DNA of 15,841 nt from Candidatus Eiseniibacteriota bacterium (GCA_005893365.1 VBPB01000003.1:1-15841); one strand, 5' to 3'. Counted from the first letter of the stretch, positions 1 through 10,213 are shown. Notes: generated by a model from the sequence alone, not told the origin. Numbers and translations are program-made.

Positions 1-508
1 CGCTGACCAGCTACACCTTCACCAACGTCACCGCCAACCACATCATCGCCGCCAGCTTCGCGATCGACACCTACACCTTGACCGCCTCGGCCGGCGCCAA
101 CGGCGCCATCAGCCCGAGCGGCGCGGTCGCGGTCAACTCCGGCGCCAGCCAGGCCTTCACCATCACCCCTGACGCCGGCTACCACGTCGCCGACCTGCTG
201 GTCGATGGCGGCTCGGTGGGGGCGCTGACCAGCTACACCTTCACCAACGTCACCGCCAACCACATCATCGCCGCCAGCTTCGCGATCGACACCTACACCT
301 TGACCGCCTCGGCCGGCGCCAACGGCGCCATCTCCCCGAGCGGCGCGGTCGCGGTCAACTCCGGCGCCAGCCAGGCCTTCACCATCACCCCTGACGCCGG
401 CTACCACGTCGCCGACCTGCTGGTCGACGGCGGCTCGGTCGGGGCGCTCACCAGCTACACCTTCACCAACGTCACCGCCGATCACACCATCGCCGCCAGC
501 TTCGCGGC
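1..508 (+). repeat. 222-bp in-frame tandem repeat, about 2.3 copies visible
   Basis: Bases 1-222 and 223-444 are two complete periods of exactly 222 bp (74 codons). By eye they differ at only 4 positions (an AGC/TCC serine codon counting two, GAT/GAC, and GTG/GTC), all synonymous. A third, partial copy at 445-508 ends the array and is more diverged, with Asn to Asp and Ile to Thr changes. The first period starts mid-unit, so the array extends beyond the window. The exact codon period shows that it expands and contracts within the coding frame of the surface protein. Confidence 0.95.
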
Positions 509-1844
509 CAACCCGGCGGTGCCCGCGATGGTGGATCTCACCGCCGCGCAGGTGAAGATCGGCAACGACTCGGATGGCACGACGAAGATCAGGTTGTCGT
601 GGACGCCAGTGCCCGCGGGAAGCTCCGTGCAGGTCTACCGTGCCGGCTTCGGGAACTATCCGGAGTATGACGACGGGCCGGGCCCGGGCTCGCTGCCCAC
701 GGCACCTTCGTACCCGCCGACATCGCCCTGGGTCCTCACCGCGGTGACCAACCCGGGGGACACGGACGAGAACACGACCCGTGACTTCTACTACTACGTC
801 GCGTTCGTGGCGGATCAGTACGGCACCCACTCGACCGTCTCGAACCTGACGTCGGGCACCCTGAACTACATCCTCGGCGACGTGACGGACGGGACGACGC
901 CGGGGCAGGGTGACAACATCGTCAATACCGCCGACGTCTCGCTCCTCGGCCTGCACTACGGCATCACCGGCCTCGGCGTGCAATCCTATGCGTACGTCGA
1001 CTTCGGCCCGACGACCGATTACAGCGTCAACGGGCGACCGCAGACCGACGACAGGATCGGCTTCGAGGAGCTGGTCATGACGGGTCTGGATTACGGCCTC
1101 GGCTCCGTGGCCCCGTATCCCGCGCACCTGGCCCGTCGGAGCGTCGCGGGCCCCGTGGCTGCAAGTGCGGACGAACTCGTGCTCGAGTCGCAACCGCATG
1201 CCACCGCGGGACAGGAACTGACCGCGAGCCTGACCCTCTCCGGCACCGGACGCATCCAGGCCCTTTCAACTCACCTGTCCTGGGATCCACAAGTGGTCGA
1301 GCCGGTGTCGATGACGCCCGCGGATTGGGTCCAGGACCAGGGCGCGATCGTCCTGACGCCTGGGCCGGGAACCGTGGACCTGGCGAAGCTCGGTGTGTCG
1401 GGCGCAGGCCTGATGGGGACTGGCGGGATCGCGACGGTCACGTTCCGAGTCATCGCCTCCGGTGATCCGCGGATCCGGATCGAATCGATCGACGCCCGCG
1501 ACGCGAGCAACCGCTCCGTCCCGGTGACGGGCAGCGAGAGGACGCCGCCCACGAACCCGATTCCCACCGTAACCGCCCTGGCGATGGCCGCACCGAATCC
1601 GTTCAGCACGACGTCGGTTCTGGCCTTCACGCTGGCGCATAGCAGTCCGGTCGACCTGTCGGTCTATGCCCTCGACGGGCGCCGGGTGCGGACGCTGGTC
1701 CACGAGACGCGGGAGCCCGGTGAGTACCGGTTGGTGTGGGACGGGCGCGACGATCAGGGCGGGCAGGTGCGACCGGGTCTGTACTACGTCCGGTTCGCGA
1801 CCGCGACGGTGCGTTCGAGCCGTCCGCTCGTGTATCTGAAGTAG
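1..1844 (+). CDS. Secreted modular surface protein: tandem repeats, dockerin-like, cohesin-like and FlgD-type Ig-like domains (5' partial)
   Basis: The reading frame is open from the first complete codon at base 3, so the N-terminus and signal peptide lie upstream; 613 residues are visible. Residues 1-169 are copies of a 74-residue repeat (start TLTASAGANGAISPSGAV) resembling the bacterial InlB B-repeat-like/Flg_new_2 type. Residues about 176-290 look fibronectin-III-like, with SWTPVPAGSSVQVYRAGFG and a YYYVAF strand. Residues about 290-366 are dockerin-like, with two Asp/Asn-rich EF-hand-type stretches (GDNIVNTADVSLLGLHYG; QTDDRIGFEELVMTGLDYG). Residues about 392-513 are cohesin-like. Residues about 523-613 form a FlgD-type Ig-like terminal domain (APNPFSTTSVLAFTL, then GLYYVRF), a usual C-terminus of exported proteins in FCB-group bacteria. 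Domain calls are from remembered family patterns. An internal TTG at 78 is not a credible start because the repeat continues upstream of it. The likely role is cell-surface or extracellular; the ligand is unknown. Confidence 0.85.
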   Translation, partial: LTSYTFTNVTANHIIAASFAIDTYTLTASAGANGAISPSGAVAVNSGASQAFTITPDAGYHVADLLVDGGSVGALTSYTFTNVTANHIIAASFAIDTYTLTASAGANGAISPSGAVAVNSGASQAFTITPDAGYHVADLLVDGGSVGALTSYTFTNVTADHTIAASFAANPAVPAMVDLTAAQVKIGNDSDGTTKIRLSWTPVPAGSSVQVYRAGFGNYPEYDDGPGPGSLPTAPSYPPTSPWVLTAVTNPGDTDENTTRDFYYYVAFVADQYGTHSTVSNLTSGTLNYILGDVTDGTTPGQGDNIVNTADVSLLGLHYGITGLGVQSYAYVDFGPTTDYSVNGRPQTDDRIGFEELVMTGLDYGLGSVAPYPAHLARRSVAGPVAASADELVLESQPHATAGQELTASLTLSGTGRIQALSTHLSWDPQVVEPVSMTPADWVQDQGAIVLTPGPGTVDLAKLGVSGAGLMGTGGIATVTFRVIASGDPRIRIESIDARDASNRSVPVTGSERTPPTNPIPTVTALAMAAPNPFSTTSVLAFTLAHSSPVDLSVYALDGRRVRTLVHETREPGEYRLVWDGRDDQGGQVRPGLYYVRFATATVRSSRPLVYLK

Positions 1845-1850
1845 ACCTCG

Positions 1851-2387
1851 ATGACGCGCCGATGGGCCTCGCCTCGATCCTCCTGGGCCTTCCTCTGCGT
1901 GCTGGTGCCGGCCGTCCTGGCGCTGTGCCCGCCGGCGAGGGCTCAAGGCGTGACCGTGGCGCTCACGCCGAGCGTTCCCTCGGTGGCGCCAGGCTCCACC
2001 TTCGTGGTGTACGTCGACGTGACCCAGGCGGGCTCCCTGTTCAACGGCTTCGACGCGGTCATCGGCTACGACCCCACCGCGCTGACGCTCACCCCGATGT
2101 CGCCGCTCTCGCTCCAGGAAGGCAGCTACATGAAGAGTGCGTGCGGGTTGAGATACCATCGCTTCCGTCCTGGCGCCGACTGCGACACCGCGACCGACGT
2201 GCTGCTGTGCGACGGCATCGCGCTCACGCCCCAGGTGACGACGGTACGCTTCCTTCCGGGCTTGCGTTTCTACTACGGCGGGATCGACCTAAGCCTGGCC
2301 AACGCATACGACGCCGTCATCGCGATCGCCTCCTCGACTCCGACGATGACCGCGACCTGGGGCAGCCTCAGGATCCTCTACCGTTGA
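1851..2387 (+). CDS. Small secreted cohesin-like domain protein
   Basis: The product is 178 residues. The N-terminus has a twin-arginine-like basic start (MTRRW), a hydrophobic core (FLCVLVPAVLALC) and a likely cleavage near ARAQG, about residue 33, which indicates export. The mature part resembles a single cohesin-type beta-sandwich: a VTVALTPSVPSVAPGSTF strand pair, then NGFDAVIGYDPTALTL, the usual cohesin signature around a YDP turn, and a late PQVTTVRFLPGLRFYYGG strand. It starts 6 nt after the stop of the modular surface protein on the same strand, so the two are probably co-transcribed. The ribosome binding site is weak. Compared with remembered relatives, the stretch between DVLLCDGIALT and PQVTTVRF looks about 15 residues short, suggesting a small in-frame deletion. 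Its function is unknown; surface protein-protein binding is the family expectation. Confidence 0.75.
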   Translation: MTRRWASPRSSWAFLCVLVPAVLALCPPARAQGVTVALTPSVPSVAPGSTFVVYVDVTQAGSLFNGFDAVIGYDPTALTLTPMSPLSLQEGSYMKSACGLRYHRFRPGADCDTATDVLLCDGIALTPQVTTVRFLPGLRFYYGGIDLSLANAYDAVIAIASSTPTMTATWGSLRILYR

Positions 2388-2408
2388 AGCGCGGGCGCGC
2401 CGCGCGCT
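2388..2408. terminator. Possible bidirectional hairpin between convergent genes
   Basis: The 19-nt gap between two convergent stop codons contains AGCGCG at 2388-2393 and its reverse complement CGCGCT at 2403-2408, giving a 6-bp stem around a 9-nt GC-rich loop. There is no T-tract on either side, so intrinsic termination is uncertain; the stem also runs into the stop codon of the permease gene. Confidence 0.25.
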
Positions 2409-3228
2409 ACTCGACGATCGCACCCCTGGTGAGGCCGGAGACGATCCGGCGTTCGAACACGAGGACCAGCGCGACCAATGGCAGCGTCGCGATCAGGATG
2501 GCCGCCGACAGCTGCCCCCAGGGGATCTCGTAGAAGGACACGCCGCCGACGCTCGCGATCCCCGCGGTCACGGTCTTGCTCGAGTCGCGGGTCATGAACG
2601 TCAGGGCGAGCATGAACTCGTTCCAGCAGAAGATGAAGACCAGGATCGCCGCCGTCGCCAGCGAGGGCCCGGCAAGCCGTACCTGGACGTGCCAGAGTCG
2701 GGCCAGCGCCCCGAGGCCGTCGAGGCGGGCCGCCTCGTCCACCTCCCGCGGGATCGCGCGGAAGCCACTCTCCAGGACCCAGACCGCCAGCGGCAGATGG
2801 AGGGCTGCGTAAGGCACGATCAGCGCCAGCGGGTGATTCATCCCGCCGAGCGCCCGGACTCCTTCGTAGAGGGGCAGGAGCAAGAGGATGGGCGGGAACA
2901 GGGACACCCCGAGCAACGCCAGGAGCACGCCGGAGCGTGATCCTCCGCGCATCCGGGCCAGGGCGCTGGCCGCCATCGCGCCGAGGGCGACACAGACGAG
3001 CGTCGCCCATGCCGACACCCAGAGGCTGTTCACGAGGTAGGTGCCGAATGGCTTCCGCGCCCAGAGTTCCGCGACGTGGGTCCACACGACCGGACGCGGC
3101 AGGTAGGCCGTCGGGACCTGCGTGATCTGGGCATCCGGCTTGATCGCGGTGAGCCCCTGCCACACCACCGGCGCCAGGCTCCAGGCGAGCATCAGCGTGA
3201 GCGCGCATGCATACGCTGCGCCGGTCAC
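2407..3228 (-). CDS. Carbohydrate ABC transporter permease, MalG/UgpE-like
   Basis: The product is 273 residues, the usual length for the second permease of CUT1-family sugar importers, with about six membrane helices. The EAA loop that contacts the ATPase is visible at residues 164-180 (DEAARLDGLGALARLWH). The periplasmic segment after the first helix (TAIKPDAQITQVPTAYLP) and the FCWNEFMLALTF helix near residue 200 are typical MalG-type features. I chose the GTG at 3228 because the frame has no ATG, GTG or TTG between it and the upstream permease stop, and it gives a normal N-terminus. The same frame stays open for more than 700 nt further upstream, but that part is antisense-like noise inside the neighbouring permease gene. 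It lies 26 nt downstream of that permease stop and is the last gene of the minus-strand cluster. Confidence 0.9.
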   Translation of the reverse strand: MTGAAYACALTLMLAWSLAPVVWQGLTAIKPDAQITQVPTAYLPRPVVWTHVAELWARKPFGTYLVNSLWVSAWATLVCVALGAMAASALARMRGGSRSGVLLALLGVSLFPPILLLLPLYEGVRALGGMNHPLALIVPYAALHLPLAVWVLESGFRAIPREVDEAARLDGLGALARLWHVQVRLAGPSLATAAILVFIFCWNEFMLALTFMTRDSSKTVTAGIASVGGVSFYEIPWGQLSAAILIATLPLVALVLVFERRIVSGLTRGAIVE

Positions 3229-3254
3229 GCCGCGCCGGGCTTGGGACCCGCGTC

Positions 3255-4139
3255 TCACACGGCCTCCCTCGCCCGGCTCGAGAGCCAGAGGATCGCGGCG
3301 AACAACAGCAGTGCCATGCCGGCCCCCTCCACCGCGGTGGCCGCGCCGTAGCCGAAGTCGAGGTATCGGTAGAAGCTGCGGTACGCGTACAGGGAGACGG
3401 TCTCGGTACTCCCTCCCGGCCCGCCACCGGTCATGACGTAGGGCAGATCGAAGGCGCCGAACCCCTGCGCGACGCGGAAGGCGAGCGCGACCAGGCACGC
3501 GGGGCGGATCAGGGGCAGGACGACGCGCCACAGGAGCTGGGAGGGCGTGGCGCCGTCGATCCGCGCCGCATCGAGCGTCGAGCGCGGGATCCCCTGCAGC
3601 CCCGCGAGCACGACCAGCGCCACGAAGGGCGTCGTCTTCCACACATCCGCCACCACCATCGCCGCCATGGCGGTGCCCGGTCGGCCCAGCCACGCGACCG
3701 GGCCATGCAGGAGACCGGCCCTGGTCAGGAGATCGTTCAGCACGCCGAACGAATCGTTGAAGATCCAGCCCCAGGCCAGGGCCATGACCGCGGTGGGCAG
3801 CGCCCATGGCACCAGCACGATGGCCCGCGCCCAGCGCCGGCCCGGAAAGGACTGATCGAGCAGCACCGCGAACGTGACCCCGAGCAGCATCTCGATGCCG
3901 ACGGACCCGAGGGTGAACACCAGCGTGTTGCCGAGCGACCCCCACCAGCGCCCGTCCTGCCACAGACGCGCATGCATCGCGAGCCCGGCGAAGCGCGAGC
4001 CCAGCCCTGTGTTGAGCTCGGTCCGCTCGAAGCTGAGCAACACCAGTCGCCCGATCGGGATCACCACCACCACGCCCAGGAGCAGGGCCGCGGGCATCAG
4101 CAGCGCCAGGCGCTCGCGCGACGACTGCGTGAACCTCAT
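3255..4139 (-). CDS. Carbohydrate ABC transporter permease, MalF/UgpA-like
   Basis: The product is 294 residues with an N-terminal membrane helix (LALLMPAALLLGVVVVIPIG) and further helices matching the six-helix core of CUT1 permeases. The EAA motif is at residues 189-209 (LDAARIDGATPSQLLWRVVLP without its last residue). MTGGGPGGSTET near residue 236 is a well-known MalF/UgpA-family signature. Its ATG overlaps the stop of the substrate-binding protein gene by 4 nt (ATGA), which indicates translational coupling. It should pair with the MalG-like permease to form the transmembrane pore; the ATP-binding subunit is not encoded in the window. Confidence 0.93.
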   Translation of the reverse strand: MRFTQSSRERLALLMPAALLLGVVVVIPIGRLVLLSFERTELNTGLGSRFAGLAMHARLWQDGRWWGSLGNTLVFTLGSVGIEMLLGVTFAVLLDQSFPGRRWARAIVLVPWALPTAVMALAWGWIFNDSFGVLNDLLTRAGLLHGPVAWLGRPGTAMAAMVVADVWKTTPFVALVVLAGLQGIPRSTLDAARIDGATPSQLLWRVVLPLIRPACLVALAFRVAQGFGAFDLPYVMTGGGPGGSTETVSLYAYRSFYRYLDFGYGAATAVEGAGMALLLFAAILWLSSRAREAV

Positions 4140-5440
4140 CGGCCGGGGACCCGCGGGCCTAAGACGCGCCGCGTTTCCTGAGCGGCTGCCGCGAGCGCTC
4201 CGGAGACGGTCTCGCCTCCGGTCAGGGCGGCGCTCAGGTGTCGCTGCAGGATGTCCGATGCCATGTCGTAGCGCGGGATCGTCGGTCGTGCCAGGGCGTG
4301 CTGGTGCAGCGCGCCGATCCGGACCAGGAATGGGTTCGCCGCGAGAAGTTCAGGGTCGCGGTAGGCTTCGCGGCGGGCGGGCGCGAAGCCCGTCCTCGCG
4401 CACAGCCACCGCTGGCCCTCGAGCGAGATGACGATGCGCACCAGGTCGGCGGCGAGTCCGGGGTGTCGGCTGTAGGACGAGAGTCCGAGCCCCCAGCCAC
4501 CCAGCGTGGACCAGCCCCGGCGGCCGGGCTCGTGCACCATCGGCACCACATCGATCCGGTCTCGCACCGGGGAGTCCCCGGCCTGTGCGAGCGACCAGAC
4601 ATAGGGCCAGTTGCGCAGGAACACCGCTCGCCCGTCCTGGAAGAGCCGCCGGCTCTCCTCCTCCTGGTACGTGGTCGCGCCCGGGGGACTGATCCCGTCC
4701 GCAGCGAGGCATCGCACCATGAACGACAGGGCCCGCCGGGCTTCGGGCCGGTCGAGGCCGACCTCCTGCGTCTCGGGGTCGACCCAGAATCCCCCACATC
4801 CGCTCAGCAGCTCGAGGTAGTTGCATACCAGCCCCTCGTATTGCTTCCCCTGCCACACGAAGCCCCACCGCGACGGCGGGGACTGGAGCCGCTTCGCCGT
4901 GGCAAAGAGCTGGTCCATGGTTTGCGGAGCGGGGAGCCGGGCCGCTTCGAGCAGGTCCCGCCGGCAATAGAGAACCCCGACATCGGTGCGCACCGGGATC
5001 CGATAGAGCCGGCCCGAATACCGCCCCGCGGCGAGCGCCACCGGCAGGAGCGACTCGCACTCGGCGGCGGTAAAGAGTCGATCGAGCGGGCGAAGCCACC
5101 CCGCGGCGGCGAATTTGGCCGTCCAGGTGACATCCATGTAGACCAGGTCGAACGTGGGATCCCGCGCCAGCAGCGACGCCGTGTAGAGATCCTCGCGAAG
5201 ATCGGTGGATTCCGCGCCCTCGACCAATTCGACCCGAGCGCCCGGATGCGTCCGGGCGAAGCGCTCGGCAATCGGCCGCCAGAAAGGGCGTTCGCTGGCC
5301 GGGACCATGACGCGGATGACCGCGGTCTCCGCGTGCCTGCGGCTTGCCGCGGCAAACCGGTTCCACCCGGCCACCGCGAGGGCGATGGCCAGGACCAGGT
5401 TGCCGAAGCTGTGTCCGTTGCCTGCGGGGCTCGTTCGCAC
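4136..5440 (-). CDS. Sugar ABC transporter substrate-binding protein, trehalose/maltose type (LpqY/ThuE-like)
   Basis: The product is 434 residues, a normal length for family 1 extracellular sugar-binding proteins. The hydrophobic N-terminal segment is at residues 13-25, and the mature domain starts near VIRVMVPASERPFWRP. Segments recalling trehalose/maltose-type binding proteins are WGFVWQGKQYEGLVCNYLE (182-200), GGFWVDPETQEVGLD (216-230), TYQEEESRRLFQDGRA (257-272, approximate) and FLRNWPYVWS. The ligand is inferred only from this resemblance. The start is the GTG at 5440, which has AGGA 8 nt upstream; the ATG at 5448 is out of frame. No lipobox cysteine is visible near the end of the hydrophobic stretch, unlike the lipoprotein members of the group, so the protein may be anchored by the uncleaved helix or released to the periplasm. 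It comes first in the transporter cluster. Confidence 0.88.
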   Translation of the reverse strand: MRTSPAGNGHSFGNLVLAIALAVAGWNRFAAASRRHAETAVIRVMVPASERPFWRPIAERFARTHPGARVELVEGAESTDLREDLYTASLLARDPTFDLVYMDVTWTAKFAAAGWLRPLDRLFTAAECESLLPVALAAGRYSGRLYRIPVRTDVGVLYCRRDLLEAARLPAPQTMDQLFATAKRLQSPPSRWGFVWQGKQYEGLVCNYLELLSGCGGFWVDPETQEVGLDRPEARRALSFMVRCLAADGISPPGATTYQEEESRRLFQDGRAVFLRNWPYVWSLAQAGDSPVRDRIDVVPMVHEPGRRGWSTLGGWGLGLSSYSRHPGLAADLVRIVISLEGQRWLCARTGFAPARREAYRDPELLAANPFLVRIGALHQHALARPTIPRYDMASDILQRHLSAALTGGETVSGALAAAAQETRRVLGPRVPGR

Positions 5441-5448
5441 GGGATCAT

Positions 5449-5452
5449 TCCT
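5449..5452 (-). promoter_or_regulatory. Ribosome binding site deciding the GTG start of the binding protein
   Basis: AGGA on the minus strand, separated by 8 nt from the GTG at 5440. It supports that start over the out-of-frame ATG at 5448, which it almost touches. Confidence 0.5.
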
Positions 5453-5486
5453 GCACCAGGCGCGCGTGGCTTCCGTCGGCCCGCAC

Positions 5487-5497
5487 CGACACTGTCG
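5487..5497. promoter_or_regulatory. Small palindrome upstream of the transporter genes, possible operator
   Basis: CGACACTGTCG is a perfect 11-bp palindrome (5+1+5) located 47-57 nt upstream of the binding-protein start. It is flanked by a 5-bp inverted repeat (GCACC at 5483-5487, GGTGC at 5500-5504). The rest of the 126-nt gap 5441-5566 holds a possible bulged hairpin at 5543-5566 (arms CGTCC/GGACG), which could terminate the upstream gene but lacks a T-tract, and no convincing -35/-10 pair. A palindrome this short could arise by chance in GC-rich DNA. Confidence 0.2.
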
Positions 5498-5566
5498 CAG
5501 GTGCGACCGATCGCGTCACCCCCGCGCTTCGGCAGGCCGATGCGTCCGGGAGGCCACCCCAGGACG

Positions 5567-6070
5567 TTACGGCCGCCAGTCTGCGTGGTCCCGGTACGCC
5601 GGCACGCCCGGGGTCTTCGACTCGCGCTCGATCATCCGCTCGGCGAGCCACTGAAAGAACTCGAGCAGCGTGTCGCGGCCGCGGGCGGCGCGCTCCTCCT
5701 TCACGTAGCGCTCCAGCTTCCGCCACGACAGCAGCAGCGAGCCGCTCATGAAGTCGTCCACCAATTGGAGATCCAGCTGGCGCCGGTAGACCAGCACGCC
5801 CAGGCTCTCCCACGAGAGCATCATCGAGTAGAGGTAGTTCATGTCGGGCCCGAGCCGGGCCTCGACCTCGGCCCGCGACAGGCCCGGCTCCAGGTCGTAC
5901 ATGAGGCGGAGCGCCTTGGTGAAGTCGGGGGTCTGGAGCAGGCGGACGATCTGCAGCGCCACTTCGCGCTCGCGCGAACGCCGCGCGTGGCGCAGCTGCA
6001 CCATCGTGAACAGCGCACCGGCCACGAAGGTGGCGGTGGCGACCGCCTGGAGTGCCAGCGCCAGGGTCAT
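5567..6070 (-). CDS. Small membrane-anchored DUF4760-like protein
   Basis: The product is 167 residues. A single N-terminal membrane helix (ALQAVATATFVAGALFTMV) is followed directly by the basic, helical QLRHARRSREREVALQIVRL and a cytosolic alpha-helical domain containing LQTPDFTKALRLMYDLE and a SWESLGVLVYRRQLDLQLVDD stretch. This order and the ESLGVLV motif recall the DUF4760 family, which has no assigned biochemical role. I prefer the ATG at 6070 (AGAG about 8 nt upstream) over the GTG at 6079, which has no room for a ribosome binding site and would add three residues. The gene sits between the glycosyltransferase-like gene (72-nt gap) and the transporter genes (126-nt gap), all on the minus strand. 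Nothing in the context identifies its function. Confidence 0.72.
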   Translation of the reverse strand: MTLALALQAVATATFVAGALFTMVQLRHARRSREREVALQIVRLLQTPDFTKALRLMYDLEPGLSRAEVEARLGPDMNYLYSMMLSWESLGVLVYRRQLDLQLVDDFMSGSLLLSWRKLERYVKEERAARGRDTLLEFFQWLAERMIERESKTPGVPAYRDHADWRP

Positions 6071-6142
6071 GCGAGGCACTCTACGCCAGCGGGCACGTCC
6101 GGGTCACACGACCTGCCGACCGGTCCGTCACCCGCCCGGGCG

Positions 6143-7821
6143 CTACTCGTAGACGTCGAAGAACGCCGTCTCCCCCACCTTGCGGAACCGGCTGCGGACG
6201 AACCGGACCACGCCGTAGTGGGATTCGCCCAGCGGCCGCCAGCCGTAGGCGATGGTGGCGGCCGAGACCTTCTGGACCAGCACCACCAGCGTGCCGCGCT
6301 GGGACTCCAGGTCGTGGCAGACCCGCGCCTCCAGCGCCGGGGTCGCCAGCTCGGTCTCCTGCGGCCAGTCGATCGAGAGCGGATTGCGCTGGGGCGATCG
6401 GACCCAGTAGGCGGCCAGGTCGGGGAGGATGGCCACGCGCCGTCCATGCACGCGGGCGACGGCGTGGGCGAGGTCCTCCAGGAAGGCGCGCGTGTCGGGG
6501 TTGGTCTTGAGCCCGGTGGTGCCCGGCATCACGTCGCCGATCGGCGCATGGAGCTCGCTCATCGGCCGGTCGCGCGCGACGATGTGTGCGCGACCCACGC
6601 CCCAGCAGACGAGGCCGACCAGCGCGGTGGCGATCAGCAGGGCCTGGCGCATCGGCCGCAGCGCAGGGCGCGACTCGCCGTCAGGAACGCCGAACGCGAG
6701 CGCGAGGATCGCCACCGCGAGCGGACCGGCCGCGAGCACCGGACTGTCGAGGCCGATGGACACCGTCGTCACCAGGGCCAGGAGCACGGCCAACGCCATC
6801 AGGACCCGCCGATCAGCCGGATTGCGGACCGGGATCAGAAGCGCCCCCACCGCGACGGCGAACAGCCCGACCGCGGGACCGAGGAAGTAGTCCATCCGCC
6901 CGACCAGGGCGCACGCCGCGGTCACGGTGCCGATCAGCACCATGCCGCCGCCATCGACCCACCAACCCCCGGGGCCGCCGGCCGTCGCGGCGCCCCGCTT
7001 CGCCAGACCGAATGAGCCCAGCATGCCCAGCGCGATGCCGCCATACATGAACGGGTTCTTCGCGAACGGCGCGAACATCGGGCCCACGAACCCGCCCTGG
7101 GCGCCCAGTTGGACCCGCGCATCGCCGAGCGCGCCGTTCGCGGCGAGGAAGCCCGCGTACGCGGCACCCGGCAGCAGCAGCGCCGCCCACGACGACCTGC
7201 GCCGGCCGTGGCCGAGGACGACGAGCGCCACCGGGCCGAAGAGCAGGAAGTTCTGCCGGCAGAGGTAGGCGCAGCCGACCAGGAACACGCCCAGCGTTCG
7301 CGCCCTCGCCCCCTCTCGCGTCGCGAGCACGAGCCCCACCGACGTGAGGAGGATGGCGTCCACCGTGTGCCAGGCCATGATGGCGAACGTATGCGTGGAG
7401 AGCATGACCGCGATGAGCGCGGTCGCCAGATAGATGATGACCGACGGCCGCCACCCCGGGAGCCTTCGCGCCAGCGCCAGCCACGCGACGGCGATGCCCG
7501 CGAACTCGAGCCAGACGAGGTAGCGCGAGATCCAGAAGGTGTAGGCACCCCCGAGCCATACGACCGGCAGGTGGAGCAGCGCCGAGCCGACCGGCCGGAT
7601 CGAGATGAAGTCCCGGTGCGGGATCTGGCCTTCGAGCAGCCGCCGGCTGTAGGCGAGCACGAAGCCGTCGTCGGTGGGATTGAATCCGGCCCAGGAGAAG
7701 ACGAGGTGGGCGGCGAGTGGGACGATGAGCAGGAAGAGCGCGGCGGGCAGCAGGTCGCCGCGCCCGCCGCCGGGCCCGGGCGCCGCCGCCCCGCCGGGCG
7801 CTCCGTGCGCGGTCCGGCGCT

Positions 7822-7825
<4 letters not shown>
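6143..7825 (-). CDS. Polytopic GT-C-type glycosyltransferase-like membrane protein (apparent CTG start)
   Basis: About 560 residues from the proposed CTG. The first helix (LLPAALFLLIVPLAAHLVF, residues 25-43) is followed by FNPTDDGFVLAYSRRLLEG and PHRDFISIRPVGSALLHLPV. An acidic pair in the first outer loop followed by a PHRDF-x-RP-type motif is the pattern of GT-C enzymes that use lipid-linked sugars (ArnT/PMT-like). About ten further helices follow, then a soluble tail from about residue 410. No ATG, GTG or TTG exists in frame between the stop at 7865-7867 and the GTG at 7660. That GTG would remove helix 1 and the acidic motif, so the start is probably the CTG at 7825, which overlaps the TGA of the kinase gene (CTGA). 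Other in-frame CTGs at 7855, 7753, 7750 and 7732 are possible. Donor and acceptor are unknown. Confidence 0.75.
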
Positions 7826-10137
<2,312 letters not shown>

Positions 10138-10143
10138 GCGGGG

Positions 10144-10149
10144 AATCTA
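10144..10149 (-). promoter_or_regulatory. Possible -10 element of the 771-residue kinase gene, leaderless arrangement
   Basis: TAGATT (4 of 6 to TATAAT) ends 6 nt before the GTG start, which would place transcription initiation at or next to the start codon. No -35 match at normal spacing was found, so this is weak. Confidence 0.2.
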
Positions 10150-10184
10150 CATCAATGGGAACGGGGCCGCCCGCCGGGGTCACC

Positions 10185-10213
10185 TTGCGAGGTGAACGGG
10201 CGCAGGCTAGGCT
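10185..10213 (+). promoter_or_regulatory. Sigma-70-type promoter candidate for the isomerase gene
   Basis: TTGCGA at 10185-10190, a 17-nt spacer, then TAGGCT at 10208-10213. Initiation near 10220 would give a leader of about 55 nt before the ATG at 10275. The same TTGnGA-N17-TAGnCT layout appears before the exported-protein gene ending at 13330. Confidence 0.4.

Noticed and set aside
1..508. Reading the direct repeats as a CRISPR array or insertion element
   Set aside because: The period is an exact multiple of three inside one open frame, there are no spacers or terminal inverted repeats, and the differences are synonymous, so it is a protein-coding repeat.
1736..2533. A 265-codon plus-strand frame across the junction of the two secreted-protein genes
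   Set aside because: It is an Arg-rich shadow frame that overlaps both real genes and the convergent permease end.
3229..3963. 5' extension of the MalG-like permease frame to 3963, giving a 518-residue protein
   Set aside because: The extension lies wholly inside the MalF-like gene in another frame and has no permease features; the GTG at 3228 gives a normal 273-residue protein.
4238..7015. A 925-codon open frame on the plus strand across the binding protein, DUF4760-like and glycosyltransferase-like genes
   Set aside because: It crosses three recognisable minus-strand genes and the gaps between them and has the Arg/Pro/Gly/Gln-rich make-up of a shadow frame.
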